64,000 nt of DNA from Pseudomonadota bacterium (GCA_023388335.1 JAEWGL010000226.1:1-64000); one strand, 5' to 3'; shown: positions 27,391 to 36,839, counted from the first letter of the stretch. Notes: a model not told the origin generated them from the sequence alone. Translations and numbers: made by a program.

Positions 27391-28368
27391 TCAAGCCTGG
27401 CAAAGCGCCTCGAACCCTGCCCGAATTTTCTCTTCCGGTAAGTCATCGGCGATGAACACCATCACGCTCTCGCGTGTCTCGCCGTCGGCCCATTCGCTGT
27501 CCCAATCGAAGCCATACAGCTTGAGCACGCCTTGGAACACCAGGCGACGCGGCTCACCGGCGATGTTCAGCACACCTTTGTAGCGCAGCAGCTGCTTGCC
27601 ATGGGCTTCGAGCAGCTCGTTCATGAAGTCGCTGAGGCGGTCGATGTCCAAGGCGCTATGGGTGCGCAGGACCAGGCTGGAAATACGGTCCGGGGTTGCC
27701 ACCTGAACCACCGGGCGCAGGCTGGAGCCGAGGTTGGCGCCCAGATCGGCATTGAGGTTGAAGCCGCGCACGTCGAGCAGCTCGGCCAGATCGATGCGGC
27801 CATGTTCGACCACCCGGATCGCTGCGCGACGATTGATCCGCGACAGGCGTTCGCGCAAGGCTTCGACCGCCGTGGCCTCGACCAGGTCGGTCTTGCTCAG
27901 CAGCAGGCGATCGGCAAAACCGACCTGGGCCTGGGCAATGGCCTGGGTGAGGTGCTGGTCGGCATTGGCGGCATCAACCAGGGTAATGATGCCATCGAGG
28001 ATATAGCGATCGCGCAACGCTTCATCGATGAAGAAGGTCTGCGCCACCGGCGCCGGGTCGGCAAGGCCCGTGCATTCGATGACCAGGCGGTCGAAGGCGA
28101 TCTCACCGGCATCCAGGCGTTCGAGCAACAGGAACAAGGCCTTGGTCAGGTCGGTGTGGATGCTGCAGCACACGCAGCCATTGGCCAAGGTCATTACCTG
28201 CACCGGTTCGTCGCCGAGCAACTGGGTGTCGATGTCGGCGTCGCTGAACTCGTTCTCGATCACCGCGATCTTCAGGCCGTGCTCAGCCTTGAGCAGATGG
28301 CGCAGCAAGGTGGTCTTGCCGGCGCCAAGGAAGCCGCTGAGCACTGTAACGGGGATGGGGGCTTGCAA
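27391..28368 (-). CDS. yjiA: COG0523 (G3E) GTPase YjiA
   Basis: P-loop GTPase of the CobW/YjiA metal-chaperone family. It has Walker A GFLGAGKTT, the metal-binding motif GCVCCS near residue 66, ECTGLADP and the base-recognition SKTDL. The TTG start at 28368 (QAPIPVTVLSGFLG...) gives 325 aa and has GGAG upstream; the longer frame would run into a 32-bp palindrome. It is the last gene of cstA-yjiX-yjiA, the same order as in E. coli. Confidence 0.88.
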   Translation of the reverse strand: MQAPIPVTVLSGFLGAGKTTLLRHLLKAEHGLKIAVIENEFSDADIDTQLLGDEPVQVMTLANGCVCCSIHTDLTKALFLLLERLDAGEIAFDRLVIECTGLADPAPVAQTFFIDEALRDRYILDGIITLVDAANADQHLTQAIAQAQVGFADRLLLSKTDLVEATAVEALRERLSRINRRAAIRVVEHGRIDLAELLDVRGFNLNADLGANLGSSLRPVVQVATPDRISSLVLRTHSALDIDRLSDFMNELLEAHGKQLLRYKGVLNIAGEPRRLVFQGVLKLYGFDWDSEWADGETRESVMVFIADDLPEEKIRAGFEALCQA

Positions 28369-28395
28369 ACGGAGAATCTCCTCTACTGAAAATGA

Positions 28396-28427
28396 CTGTG
28401 GGAGCCCGGCATGCCGGGCTCCCACAG
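28396..28427. repeat. 32-bp perfect palindrome inside the cstA-yjiX-yjiA operon
   Basis: Half-site CTGTGGGAGCCCGGCA is followed at once by its exact reverse complement. It lies in the 85-bp gap between yjiX and yjiA. It is related to the CTCCCACAG REP motif and could end or slow transcription before yjiA. Confidence 0.85.
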
Positions 28428-28453
28428 GTTCAACCGTCCTCAGTGGCCGGGGT

Positions 28454-28651
28454 TCAACAGCACTTGGGGCCTCCCTTGCCGCCGTAACGGGCCTCCTGGC
28501 GCTCGCGGAAGAACACCTCGTAGCTCATCACCGGTTTGTCCGGATGCTTGGCCTGCATGTGCTCGACGTAGGTGTCGTAGTCGGGCATGCCGACCATCAG
28601 GCGGGCTGCCTGCCCCAGGTATTTACCCAGTCGACCAAGGTCGTTGAACAT
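28454..28651 (-). CDS. yjiX: YbdD/YjiX family small protein
   Basis: A 65-aa protein (MFNDLGRLGKYLGQAARLMVGMPDYDTY ... GGPKCC) with the family HP-P-x-S-YEVFFRERQ core and a Cys-Cys end. It lies 17 bp after the carbon-starvation transporter gene, its usual partner. GAGG supports ATG 28651; the in-frame GTG at 28654 is an alternative. Confidence 0.9.
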   Translation of the reverse strand: MFNDLGRLGKYLGQAARLMVGMPDYDTYVEHMQAKHPDKPVMSYEVFFRERQEARYGGKGGPKCC

Positions 28652-28668
28652 CACTGCGTTCCTCTTGG

Positions 28669-30735
28669 TTACGCGTCAGGCAAGGCCTGGAACGGGGTTT
28701 CCTTGTCGGTGCGGTCCTTGCGGCCCAGTGCGGCATAACCAACCTTGAGGGCGAAGAACAGGATGCTGAACACCACCACCAGGAACAGGATCGTCAGGCC
28801 CGCGTTGGTGTAGGCGTTGAAGATCACGTGCTGCATCTGGTCAATGTTCTTGGCCGGCGCCAGGACCTGCCCGGCATCCAGGGCCACGCTGTACTTGTTG
28901 GCCAGGGCCAGGAAGCCCACCGCCGGGTTCGGGTCGAACAGCTTGATCAGGCCCGCGGCGGTGGTGCAGATCAGCAGCCAGACGGCTGGCAGCAGGGTGA
29001 CCCAGATATAGCGCTGGCGCTTCATCTTGATCAGGACCACGGTGCCGAGCATCAGCGCGATGCCGGCCAGCATCTGGTTGGAGATACCGAACAGCGGCCA
29101 CAACGTGTTGATGCCACCCAGCGGGTCGATCACGCCCTGGTACAGCAGGTAGCCCCAGAGGGCCACGCAACCGGCAGTGGCCAGCATGTTGGCGCCCCAC
29201 GACTCGGTGCGCTTGAGCGCCGGCACGAAGCTGCCCAGCAAGTCCTGCAGCATGAAGCGCCCGGCACGGGTACCGGCGTCTACCGCGGTGAGGATGAACA
29301 GGGCTTCGAACAGGATCGCGAAATGGTACCAGAACGCCATGGTGTTCTCACCCGGCAATACCTGGTGAAGGATCTGCGCGATACCCACCGCCAGGGTCGG
29401 CGCGCCGCCGGCACGGGCCAGGATGGTGTGCTCGCCGATGTCCCTGGCGGTCGCTTCGAGTTGCTCTGGGGTAATGGCAAAGCCCCAGCTGCTGACCGTC
29501 TGTGCCACCGACACGACGTCTGAACCCACCACAGCCGCCGGGCTGTTCATGGCGAAGTACACGCCCGGCTCGATCACCGAGGCGGCGACGATGGCCATGA
29601 TGGCGACGAAGGATTCCATCAGCATGGCGCCGTAGCCGATGTAGCGGGCGTTGACTTCGTTGTCCAGCAGCTTGGGCGTGGTGCCCGAGGAGATCAGCGC
29701 ATGGAAGCCGGACACCGCGCCACAGGCGATGGTGATGAACAGGAAGGGGAACAGCGTGCCCTTCCAGACCGGGCCGGTGCCGTCGGTGAACTGGGTCAGC
29801 GCCGGCATCTTCAGCTCGGGCGCGATGATCAGGATACCGATCGCCAGCGCGATGATGGTGCCGATCTTGAGGAAGGTCGTGAGGTAGTCACGCGGCGCCA
29901 GCACCAGCCACACCGGCAGTACTGCGGCGACGAAACCATAGCCCACCAGCATCCAGGTGATTTGCACGCCGGTGAAGGTGAACGCCGGGCCCCAGACTGG
30001 ATCGGCCGCCACCACCCCCCCCAGCCAGATCGACAGCAGCAACAGCACCACGCCGATCAGCGAGATCTCGCCAATCCGCCCGGGACGGATGTAGCGCATG
30101 TAAATGCCCATGAACATGGCGATCGGAATGGTCGCCATCACGGTGAACATGCCCCACGGGCTTTCGGCCAAGGCCTTGACCACGATCAGCGCCAGCACCG
30201 CAAGGATGATGATCATGATCAGGAAGCAGCCGAACAGGGCGATGGTACCTGGGATACGGCCCATTTCCTCGCGCACCATGTCGCCCAGGGAGCGGCCATT
30301 GCGACGGGTGGACAGGAACAGGATCATGAAGTCCTGCACCGCGCCGGCCAGCACCACGCCGGCAATCAGCCAGAGCGTGCCCGGCAGATAGCCCATCTGC
30401 GCCGCGAGCACGGGACCGACCAATGGGCCGGCGCCGGCGATGGCGGCGAAGTGGTGACCGAAAAGAATGTGCTTGTTGGTCGGCACGTAGTCCAGACCAT
30501 CGTTGTTGAGCACCGCCGGGGTCGCTCGACGGGGATCGAGTTGCATCACCTTGGTGGCGATGAACAGGCTGTAGTAGCGATAGGCGACCAGGTAGATGGC
30601 AACCGCCGCGACCACGATCCACAAGGCATTGATTGCCTCACCGCGACGCAAGGCAACCACACCCAGCGCACAGGCTCCTAACACTGCCAGCGCCAGCCAC
30701 GGAATGTGGCGTAGCAGGCTATTATTGTTGTTCAT
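28669..30735 (-). CDS. cstA: CstA/BtsT family transporter
   Basis: Polytopic inner-membrane carrier of the peptide/pyruvate-uptake CstA family, with about 16-18 hydrophobic segments in 688 aa. The signature stretch GHHFAAIAGAGPLVGPVLAAQ and the VLAGAVQDF segment are intact. Members take up pyruvate (BtsT) or peptides (CstA); the substrate here cannot be told from sequence. It heads an operon with yjiX and yjiA. Confidence 0.9.
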   Translation of the reverse strand: MNNNNSLLRHIPWLALAVLGACALGVVALRRGEAINALWIVVAAVAIYLVAYRYYSLFIATKVMQLDPRRATPAVLNNDGLDYVPTNKHILFGHHFAAIAGAGPLVGPVLAAQMGYLPGTLWLIAGVVLAGAVQDFMILFLSTRRNGRSLGDMVREEMGRIPGTIALFGCFLIMIIILAVLALIVVKALAESPWGMFTVMATIPIAMFMGIYMRYIRPGRIGEISLIGVVLLLLSIWLGGVVAADPVWGPAFTFTGVQITWMLVGYGFVAAVLPVWLVLAPRDYLTTFLKIGTIIALAIGILIIAPELKMPALTQFTDGTGPVWKGTLFPFLFITIACGAVSGFHALISSGTTPKLLDNEVNARYIGYGAMLMESFVAIMAIVAASVIEPGVYFAMNSPAAVVGSDVVSVAQTVSSWGFAITPEQLEATARDIGEHTILARAGGAPTLAVGIAQILHQVLPGENTMAFWYHFAILFEALFILTAVDAGTRAGRFMLQDLLGSFVPALKRTESWGANMLATAGCVALWGYLLYQGVIDPLGGINTLWPLFGISNQMLAGIALMLGTVVLIKMKRQRYIWVTLLPAVWLLICTTAAGLIKLFDPNPAVGFLALANKYSVALDAGQVLAPAKNIDQMQHVIFNAYTNAGLTILFLVVVFSILFFALKVGYAALGRKDRTDKETPFQALPDA

Positions 30736-30902
30736 GGTTTACTTCCAGCTGGTGGATTGGAAAGACCGCCCAACGAGTCTAGGGCGAGTCTCAACGCATT
30801 GCCACACTTGCTTTGGTCTAGAGCCTTCGCGGCCGGGTCAGCGGCACGCGTTGTACACACTCCTTCCACCCTAATCATGACGTACTGCAGAGGGCTTTAC
30901 CG

Positions 30903-31271
30903 ATGATGAGCGATCACTATGAACGCCGCCGTTTCCAGCGCATTGCCTTCGACGCGCCGACCGAGCTGTTCCAGGGCAAGCGCTGCTGGCAGGTCAAGCT
31001 GCTCGACCTCTCCCTCAAGGGGCTGCTGATCGAGCGTCCCACTCCCTGGAACGCCGACCTCACCCAGGACTTCGATGCGCTGATCCATCTCGGTCCTCAG
31101 GCCACGGTGCGGATGCAGGTCGAACAACGCCATGAGGAGGACGACCGCCTTGGCTTTGTCTGCCTGCACATCGATATCGATTCGATGACTCACTTGCACC
31201 GTCTTGTAGAACTGAACCTGGCCGACAGCACCGAAATGATGCGGGAACTGCGCGAACTCATCGAAGTTTGA
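30903..31271 (+). CDS. mapZ: PilZ-domain c-di-GMP receptor MapZ
   Basis: A 122-aa single PilZ domain. It has both c-di-GMP motifs, RRRFQR near residues 8-13 and DLSLKG near 37-42. The C-terminal helix (HLHRLVELNL) matches P. aeruginosa MapZ (PA4608), which binds the chemotaxis methyltransferase CheR1 in a c-di-GMP-dependent way. Gene order, between cstA and radA, also agrees. Confidence 0.85.
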   Translation: MMSDHYERRRFQRIAFDAPTELFQGKRCWQVKLLDLSLKGLLIERPTPWNADLTQDFDALIHLGPQATVRMQVEQRHEEDDRLGFVCLHIDIDSMTHLHRLVELNLADSTEMMRELRELIEV

Positions 31272-31451
31272 AATCTCTTAGCCAGCTATCTACCTGACCT
31301 TCCGTGTTTCCTGTCTACCCAGACAGCTTCATTGCTGGGGCCGGAGGATGTGTACACACCCCTCTGGTAGCGGCTCTCTACAGTTGGAACGCTATCTGCA
31401 TACAGGGGTTGTGCGACTCGACGGCACGCCTGTTCGCGCTCCAATCTAAAT

Positions 31452-31463
31452 ATTGTATACAAT
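31452..31463 (+). promoter_or_regulatory. Palindromic operator candidate upstream of the purine permease
   Basis: ATTGTATACAAT is a perfect 12-bp palindrome 67 bp before the permease ATG. It has the TTGTATACAA core of GntR (FadR-type) operators. A second palindrome, TGTGTACACA, lies about 110 bp upstream near 31349. Confidence 0.5.
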
Positions 31464-31530
31464 TGTGATGGCAATCCCTTGTAGGATTTGTCTACAGTAG
31501 TGCCACAACAATAAACAGAGAGCCTGCTCA

Positions 31531-33048
31531 ATGACTACGTCCCCGAGTACGTCTTCATCCCAGCGTCCTGAAGACGAGAATCTGGGCCTCGGCGCCAACC
31601 TGGCCTACGGCCTGCAGCATGTTCTAACCATGTACGGGGGGATCGTCGCGGTGCCCCTGATCCTCGGCCAGGCCGCTGGCCTTAGCCCGGCCGACATCGG
31701 CCTGCTCATCGCCGCGTCACTGTTCGCCGGGGGGCTGGCCACGCTCTTGCAGACCTTGGGCTTGCCGTTCTTCGGTTGTCAGTTACCCCTGGTGCAGGGC
31801 GTCTCCTTTGCCGGCGTCGCGACCATGGGTGCCATTCTCAGCAGCGAGGCGGGCGGCGGCCTGCAAGGTGTGTTGGGGGCGGTAATGGCAGCCTCGTTTA
31901 TCGGCTTCCTGATCACGCCGATTTTCTCCCGCATCACCAAATTCTTCCCGCCACTGGTCACCGGTATCGTCATCACCACCATCGGTCTGACCCTGATGCC
32001 TGTCGCCGCACGCTGGGTCATGGGCGGCAACAGCCAGGCGCCCGACTTCGGCAGCATGGCCAACATCGGCCTGGCCGCCGCGACCTTCGGCATCGTGCTG
32101 ATGCTGAGCAAGCTGGGCAGTGCCAGCATCTCGCGCCTGTCGATCCTCCTGGCGATGATCATCGGTACCCTGATCGCCTGGTCACTGGGCATGACCGACT
32201 TCAGCAAGGTCGGCCAAGGCCCGCTGGTGGCCTTCCCCTCGCCCTTCCACTTCGGCATGCCGACCTTCCATATCGCCGCGATTCTGTCCATGTGCATCGT
32301 CATCATGGTGACCCTGGTGGAAACCTCGGCGGACATCCTCGCGGTGGGCGAGATCATCGAGACCAAGGTCGACGCCAAACGCCTGGGCAACGGCCTGCGC
32401 GCCGACATGGCCTCCAGCGTCCTGGCACCGATCTTCGGCTCCTTCACTCAGAGCGCCTTCGCCCAGAACGTCGGCCTGGTCGCCGTGACAGGTGTGAAGA
32501 GCCGCTATGTGGTGGCCACCGGCGGGATGATCCTGGTGCTGCTGGGCCTGCTGCCGGTCATGGGCCGGGTCATTGCCGCCGTACCGCCGTCGGTGCTGGG
32601 TGGCGCGGGCATCGTGCTGTTCGGCACGGTGGCCGCCAGTGGCATCCGCACCCTGTCGAAGGTCGAGTACAAGAACAACATGAACCTGATCATCGTCGCC
32701 GCTTCCCTGGGCTTCGGCATGATCCCGATCGCCGCACCGAACTTCTACCACCACTTCCCGAACTGGTTCGAAACCATCTTCCACTCCGGGATCAGCTCGG
32801 CAGCGATCATGGCCATCATCCTGAACCTGGCATTCAACCACTTCAAGACTGGCAACTCCGACCAGCAGTCAGTGTTCGCCGCCGGCTACGAGCGATCCAT
32901 CCAATATTCGGACCTTTCCGCCCTGCGTGATGGCGACTACTTCAAGGATGGCAAGCTGTTCGACGCCGAAGGCAAGGAGATTCCGGTGCTCGAGCAGACC
33001 GATGAGACCCCGCCGCTCAAGCGCCAGGCGACCGCGGCGGAGCACTGA
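31531..33048 (+). CDS. NCS2 nucleobase:cation symporter (xanthine/urate type)
   Basis: A 505-aa inner-membrane permease with about 14 hydrophobic segments. The family motif QNVGLVAVTG (about residues 312-321) and the preceding GSFTQSAFA place it with bacterial xanthine/uric acid permeases rather than uracil permease UraA. The C-terminal 60 residues are hydrophilic and unusual in length for the family. It is a single gene with a palindrome upstream. Confidence 0.82.
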   Translation: MTTSPSTSSSQRPEDENLGLGANLAYGLQHVLTMYGGIVAVPLILGQAAGLSPADIGLLIAASLFAGGLATLLQTLGLPFFGCQLPLVQGVSFAGVATMGAILSSEAGGGLQGVLGAVMAASFIGFLITPIFSRITKFFPPLVTGIVITTIGLTLMPVAARWVMGGNSQAPDFGSMANIGLAAATFGIVLMLSKLGSASISRLSILLAMIIGTLIAWSLGMTDFSKVGQGPLVAFPSPFHFGMPTFHIAAILSMCIVIMVTLVETSADILAVGEIIETKVDAKRLGNGLRADMASSVLAPIFGSFTQSAFAQNVGLVAVTGVKSRYVVATGGMILVLLGLLPVMGRVIAAVPPSVLGGAGIVLFGTVAASGIRTLSKVEYKNNMNLIIVAASLGFGMIPIAAPNFYHHFPNWFETIFHSGISSAAIMAIILNLAFNHFKTGNSDQQSVFAAGYERSIQYSDLSALRDGDYFKDGKLFDAEGKEIPVLEQTDETPPLKRQATAAEH

Positions 33049-33093
33049 TCCACTGCGATTGGTAACGCAATCGACTCAACACCGCGACCGGTC

Positions 33094-33125
33094 CCCTCTC
33101 CCTCTGGGAGAGGGCTAGGGTGAGG
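33094..33125. repeat. CCCTCTCCC/GGGAGAGGG hairpin
   Basis: Stem CCCTCTCCC / GGGAGAGGG with loop TCT, then CTAGGGTGAGGG. This is a common Pseudomonas intergenic repeat. It lies between the convergent permease and radA genes and may terminate both. Confidence 0.6.
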
Positions 33126-33180
33126 GCCGAGCGCGACGCGGTAACCGGGGGCGCTGCGGCGCCCGCTGTACCCGCGGCGC

Positions 33181-34548
33181 TTACTCGAACAAGGCGTCCA
33201 AGGCCTGCTCCAGGCGGGTCACGGCAATCACTTGCAAACCCGCCGGTGACTCCTTCGGCGCATTGCCCTTGGGCACGATGGCGCGCTTGAAGCCATGCTT
33301 GGCCGCCTCCTTCAAGCGCTCCTGACCACTGGGCACCGGCCGCACCTCACCGGACAGGCCGATCTCGCCAAACACCAGCAAGCCATGGGGCAGCGGCCGG
33401 TTGCGCAGGCTGGACATCACCGCGGCCAGCAAGGCCAGGTCCGAGGCAGTCTCCAGGACCTTTACCCCGCCCACCACGTTGAGGAACACGTCCTGGTCGT
33501 GGGTCGGGATACCGCCGTGGCGGTGCAACACCGCCAGCAGCATCGCCAGGCGGTTCGGGTCCAGGCCCAGGGTGACTCGACGTGGGTTGGCCAGGTGGCT
33601 GTCGTCGACCAACGCCTGCACCTCCACCAGCATGGGTCGGGTGCCCTCCCAGGTGGCCATGACCACACTGCCGGAGACCTCCTCCTGGGCGCGATTGAGG
33701 AAGATCGCCGAGGGATTCGAGACCTCCTTCAGGCCACGGTCGGTCATGCCGAACACACCCAGCTCGTTCACCGCGCCGAAGCGGTTCTTCACCGCCCGCA
33801 GCAGGCGCAGGCGGCCATCGGATTCCCCTTCGAAATACAACACGGTATCAACCATGTGCTCCAGCACCCGCGGACCGGCCAGGGCGCCTTCCTTGGTGAC
33901 GTGGCCGACCAGGAAGATCGCCGTGCCACTCTGCTTGGCATAGCGCACCAGCAACGCCGCGCTCTCACGTACCTGGGCAACGCCGCCGGGCGCCGATTGC
34001 AGCTGTTCGGTGAAGATGGTCTGAATCGAGTCGATGACCATGACCCGCGGTTTTTCCTGACGCGCGGTAGCGATGATCGCCTCGATGCAAGTCTCGGTCA
34101 TCACCCGCAGTTGCTCCTGGGGCAAGCCCAAGCGTCGCGAGCGCATGGCCACCTGCTGCTGCGACTCTTCGCCGGTGACATACAGGGCCGGCATGCGCTC
34201 GGCGAGGTTGCACAACGTCTGCAGCAGGATGGTCGATTTGCCGATGCCTGGGTCGCCGCCGATCAGCACCACCGAGCCGTCCACCAGGCCGCCGCCGAGG
34301 ACCCGATCCAGCTCAGTGCTGGCGGTGCTGAAACGCGGGATCTCCTCGACACTGACTTCGGCCAGCGTCTTGATCTGCGCCTGCTGCCCGGCCCAGCCGG
34401 TACGGCCGCTGGGCGCCGCCGCCGCGCCGCTCTCGAGCACGGTTTCGACCAAGGTATTCCAGGCGCCGCACTCGCCACATTGCCCGGCCCATTTGGGGAA
34501 GGTCGCGCCGCACTCGGTGCAGCCATACATGCGCTTGGCCTTGGCCAT
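33181..34548 (-). CDS. radA: DNA repair protein RadA
   Basis: Branch-migration helicase acting with RecA. The 455-aa protein has an N-terminal zinc finger (CTECG, CGECG), Walker A GGDPGIGKST, the RadA-specific KNRFGAVNE motif, and a C-terminal Lon-type inactive protease domain. GGAG supports the start at 34548. Confidence 0.96.
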   Translation of the reverse strand: MAKAKRMYGCTECGATFPKWAGQCGECGAWNTLVETVLESGAAAAPSGRTGWAGQQAQIKTLAEVSVEEIPRFSTASTELDRVLGGGLVDGSVVLIGGDPGIGKSTILLQTLCNLAERMPALYVTGEESQQQVAMRSRRLGLPQEQLRVMTETCIEAIIATARQEKPRVMVIDSIQTIFTEQLQSAPGGVAQVRESAALLVRYAKQSGTAIFLVGHVTKEGALAGPRVLEHMVDTVLYFEGESDGRLRLLRAVKNRFGAVNELGVFGMTDRGLKEVSNPSAIFLNRAQEEVSGSVVMATWEGTRPMLVEVQALVDDSHLANPRRVTLGLDPNRLAMLLAVLHRHGGIPTHDQDVFLNVVGGVKVLETASDLALLAAVMSSLRNRPLPHGLLVFGEIGLSGEVRPVPSGQERLKEAAKHGFKRAIVPKGNAPKESPAGLQVIAVTRLEQALDALFE

Positions 34549-34722
34549 GGATCCGTCTCCTGGAAAACCGCCATGATAACTGAGCGGCTGCCCAGCCGAG
34601 CCTGCGGCCTATGACAAAACTATTCGATATAACCGAAGTCACTAACAGCGGTACACAGTGTGAACCCCAATGCTGATTTACACTGCCTTAACCCTCATCA
34701 TTTGTAACAAGGAGTTAACCTA

Positions 34723-35148
34723 ATGAGCGTAATCAATGAGTTCAAGGCTTTCGCGGTCAAGGGCAATGTCGTGGACATGGCCGTTGGTATCATCATCGGT
34801 GCCGCGTTCGGCAAGATCGTCTCATCCTTCGTCGGCGATGTGGTCATGCCGCCGCTTGGGCTGTTGATCGGTGGCGTCGACTTCAGCGATCTGGCCATCA
34901 CCCTCAAGGCCGCGCAAGGTGACATTCCGGCGGTAGTCCTGGCCTACGGCAAGTTCATCCAGACGGTGATCGACTTCCTCATCATCGCCTTCGCCATCTT
35001 CATGGGGGTCAAGGTGATCAATCGACTCAAGCGTGAAGAGGCCGCCGCGCCCAGCGTCCCGCCAGCACCGACCCCGCAGGAAACTTTGCTGGCCGAGATC
35101 CGCGACCTGCTCAAGGCGCAGCATCAGGACCAGAACCGCCTGCCTTGA
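34723..35148 (+). CDS. mscL: Large-conductance mechanosensitive channel MscL
   Basis: Pentameric inner-membrane channel that opens on osmotic downshock. The 141-aa protein has the N-terminal amphipathic helix MSVINEFKAFAVKGNVVDMA, TM1 (16-44), a periplasmic loop and TM2 (about 74-96), then a C-terminal helix. AAGGAG precedes the ATG. Confidence 0.97.
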   Translation: MSVINEFKAFAVKGNVVDMAVGIIIGAAFGKIVSSFVGDVVMPPLGLLIGGVDFSDLAITLKAAQGDIPAVVLAYGKFIQTVIDFLIIAFAIFMGVKVINRLKREEAAAPSVPPAPTPQETLLAEIRDLLKAQHQDQNRLP

Positions 35149-35219
35149 CCCTAGAAGACGGCGGCGCCTCCACGCCGCCGATATCATGGTAGCGCTGCTC
35201 GCTTTGGATCTTTCAAGGA

Positions 35220-35297
35220 TGTACGGAAGTTGTGCGATTTTCACTGATCCGTACAACCTTACGTCTGAATTCCCGCCGCCACATAGGAGTTTTCCTA
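35220..35297 (+). promoter_or_regulatory. Two inverted motifs upstream of the LuxR solo gene
   Basis: TGTACGGA (35220-35227) is repeated inverted as TCCGTACA (35248-35255). Further down, TAGGAGTTTTCCTA (35284-35297) is a near-perfect palindrome 51 bp before the LuxR start. Either could be an operator; neither is a standard lux box. Confidence 0.4.
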
Positions 35298-35348
35298 CAC
35301 TAGCTCAGTCCGAGAGGATTGGATCCCTTCTTGAGCGGAGCTTTTCAA

Positions 35349-36050
35349 ATGTCCCCATGGAGCATGAGCGCGATGCGGCGTCTTCGAGGCAAGCGCAATC
35401 CTTCCGAGCTGTTGAACATCGCGGTCTCGTTGATTCAAGCGCTCGACATGGAATACCTGAGCCTGACCCTACGGATTCCAGGGTTGGCGGGGCAGCCTAA
35501 AAGGTTTGACTACAACAATTACCCAGCGGCGTGGAATGAGCAGTACCGACGGTTGGAGTACGACAAGATCGATCCGGTTTATACACACTGCCTTCATTCA
35601 ATCCAGTCGCTGCTTTGGCACGATGGGTTGTACAATGAAACGCCAGACTTGCGGGAACACGCCTGTTCACATGGACTGCGCCATGGCTGGACGCTCTGGG
35701 TGAACGACCATCACAGCCAGACCCAGCTAAGCGTTGCGCGAGCGACGAAAGAGGTCGATCCGGCTGAATTCTACGAAGGCTGTACCCGAACACTGTGGCT
35801 ATGCAATTTGATGCATCCGCTTCTGCTTGAGCATCACCGTCCAGAAGTCATGCCTGTGGTGACCGAGCGAGAGATGGAGGTGCTGAAATGGTGCGCCGCA
35901 GGCAAGACCGCCTCAGAAATTGCGACTATTTTGCAATTGTCTTCAAGCACCGTTAACTTTCATATCCGCAGCATCATCAGCAAAACCAATGCGAGTAACA
36001 AGACCGGCGCCATTGCCGTCGCCGCCAAGCATGGCCTTCTTGACACCTGA
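35349..36050 (+). CDS. ppoR: Solo LuxR-type quorum-sensing regulator (PpoR-like)
   Basis: A 233-aa regulator with an N-terminal autoinducer-binding domain and a C-terminal LuxR helix-turn-helix (VTEREMEVLKWCAAGKTASE ...). All the acyl-homoserine-lactone pocket residues are present in TraR spacing: Trp and Tyr in WNEQY, Asp-Pro in KIDPVY, Trp in LLWHD, Gly in LRHGW. There is no luxI in the window. The position between mscL and fpr matches PpoR of P. putida, known as an unpaired LuxR. GGAG eight bases before ATG 35349 sets the start. Confidence 0.85.
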   Translation: MSPWSMSAMRRLRGKRNPSELLNIAVSLIQALDMEYLSLTLRIPGLAGQPKRFDYNNYPAAWNEQYRRLEYDKIDPVYTHCLHSIQSLLWHDGLYNETPDLREHACSHGLRHGWTLWVNDHHSQTQLSVARATKEVDPAEFYEGCTRTLWLCNLMHPLLLEHHRPEVMPVVTEREMEVLKWCAAGKTASEIATILQLSSSTVNFHIRSIISKTNASNKTGAIAVAAKHGLLDT

Positions 36051-36062
36051 ACCGCAATCGAC

Positions 36063-36839
36063 TTACCAGTAGTTCTCCACCGCGACCTGCCCGGGCCGTC
36101 GACTCAGGCTCAGTTGCAGATCGCGGGCTTTGAGCACCTTGCGCGTGTCATCGATCATCTGCGGGTTACCGCAGAGCATGATCCGTGAATGCTCGGGACT
36201 CAGCGCCAGCCCAGCGGTCTGTTCCAATTCGCCATTCTCGATCAGCGTGGTGATCCGTGCGTTCAGCCCACCGGGGTGCGACTCTCGGGTGACGACTGGA
36301 ATAAACTGCAGCTTGCCTGCATGCTCGGCCAGGTAATCGCGCTGCTCCAAGCCGGCAATCACGTCCAAGTACGCCAACTCCTTGGCCTCTCGCACCGAAT
36401 ACACCAGCTTTATGTTGTCGAACCGCTCCCACGCTTCGAAGTCCTGCAGGATCGACATGAATGGCGCGATCCCCGTACCCGTTGCGAGCAGCCAGAGGTC
36501 ACGCCCCCCGGCAAACCGGTCGAGGGTGAGATAGCCGAACGCCTGACGGTCGATCAACAGGCTGTCGCCCTCGTTCAAGCGGCTCAGCTCGCTGGTGAAC
36601 TCCCCGCCCGGCACCACGATGGAAAAGAAATCCAGGTACTCGTCGTGGGGCGCCGAGACCATCGAATAAGCCCGCCATACCACACTGCCATCCGCCTTCG
36701 TCACGCCCAGGCGGGCGAATTGCCCGGCACGGAAGCGAAACCCCGAATCCCGGGTGGTACGCAGGCTGAACAGGTTCGGTGTCAACGGTTGCACGTCGAC
36801 CAAGGTCTGGCGGGTGAATTTCTCGGCGCTGGCGGTCAT
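36063..36839 (-). CDS. fpr: Ferredoxin--NADP reductase
   Basis: A 258-aa FAD enzyme moving electrons between NADPH and ferredoxin or flavodoxin. It has the FAD motif RAYSMVSAP, the NADP motif ATGTGIAPF, and a Trp-ended C-terminus (VENYW). P. putida has two such enzymes; this locus beside mscL and a LuxR gene corresponds to the second (FprB type). Start at 36839 has GGAG six bases upstream. Confidence 0.9.
   Translation of the reverse strand: MTASAEKFTRQTLVDVQPLTPNLFSLRTTRDSGFRFRAGQFARLGVTKADGSVVWRAYSMVSAPHDEYLDFFSIVVPGGEFTSELSRLNEGDSLLIDRQAFGYLTLDRFAGGRDLWLLATGTGIAPFMSILQDFEAWERFDNIKLVYSVREAKELAYLDVIAGLEQRDYLAEHAGKLQFIPVVTRESHPGGLNARITTLIENGELEQTAGLALSPEHSRIMLCGNPQMIDDTRKVLKARDLQLSLSRRPGQVAVENYW

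Noticed and set aside
31286..31531. 81-aa minus-strand ORF upstream of the purine permease
   Set aside because: It overlaps the palindromes and promoter region, lacks a ribosome site and resembles no protein.
35349..36050. Complete quorum-sensing pair
   Set aside because: No luxI-type synthase lies anywhere in the window.
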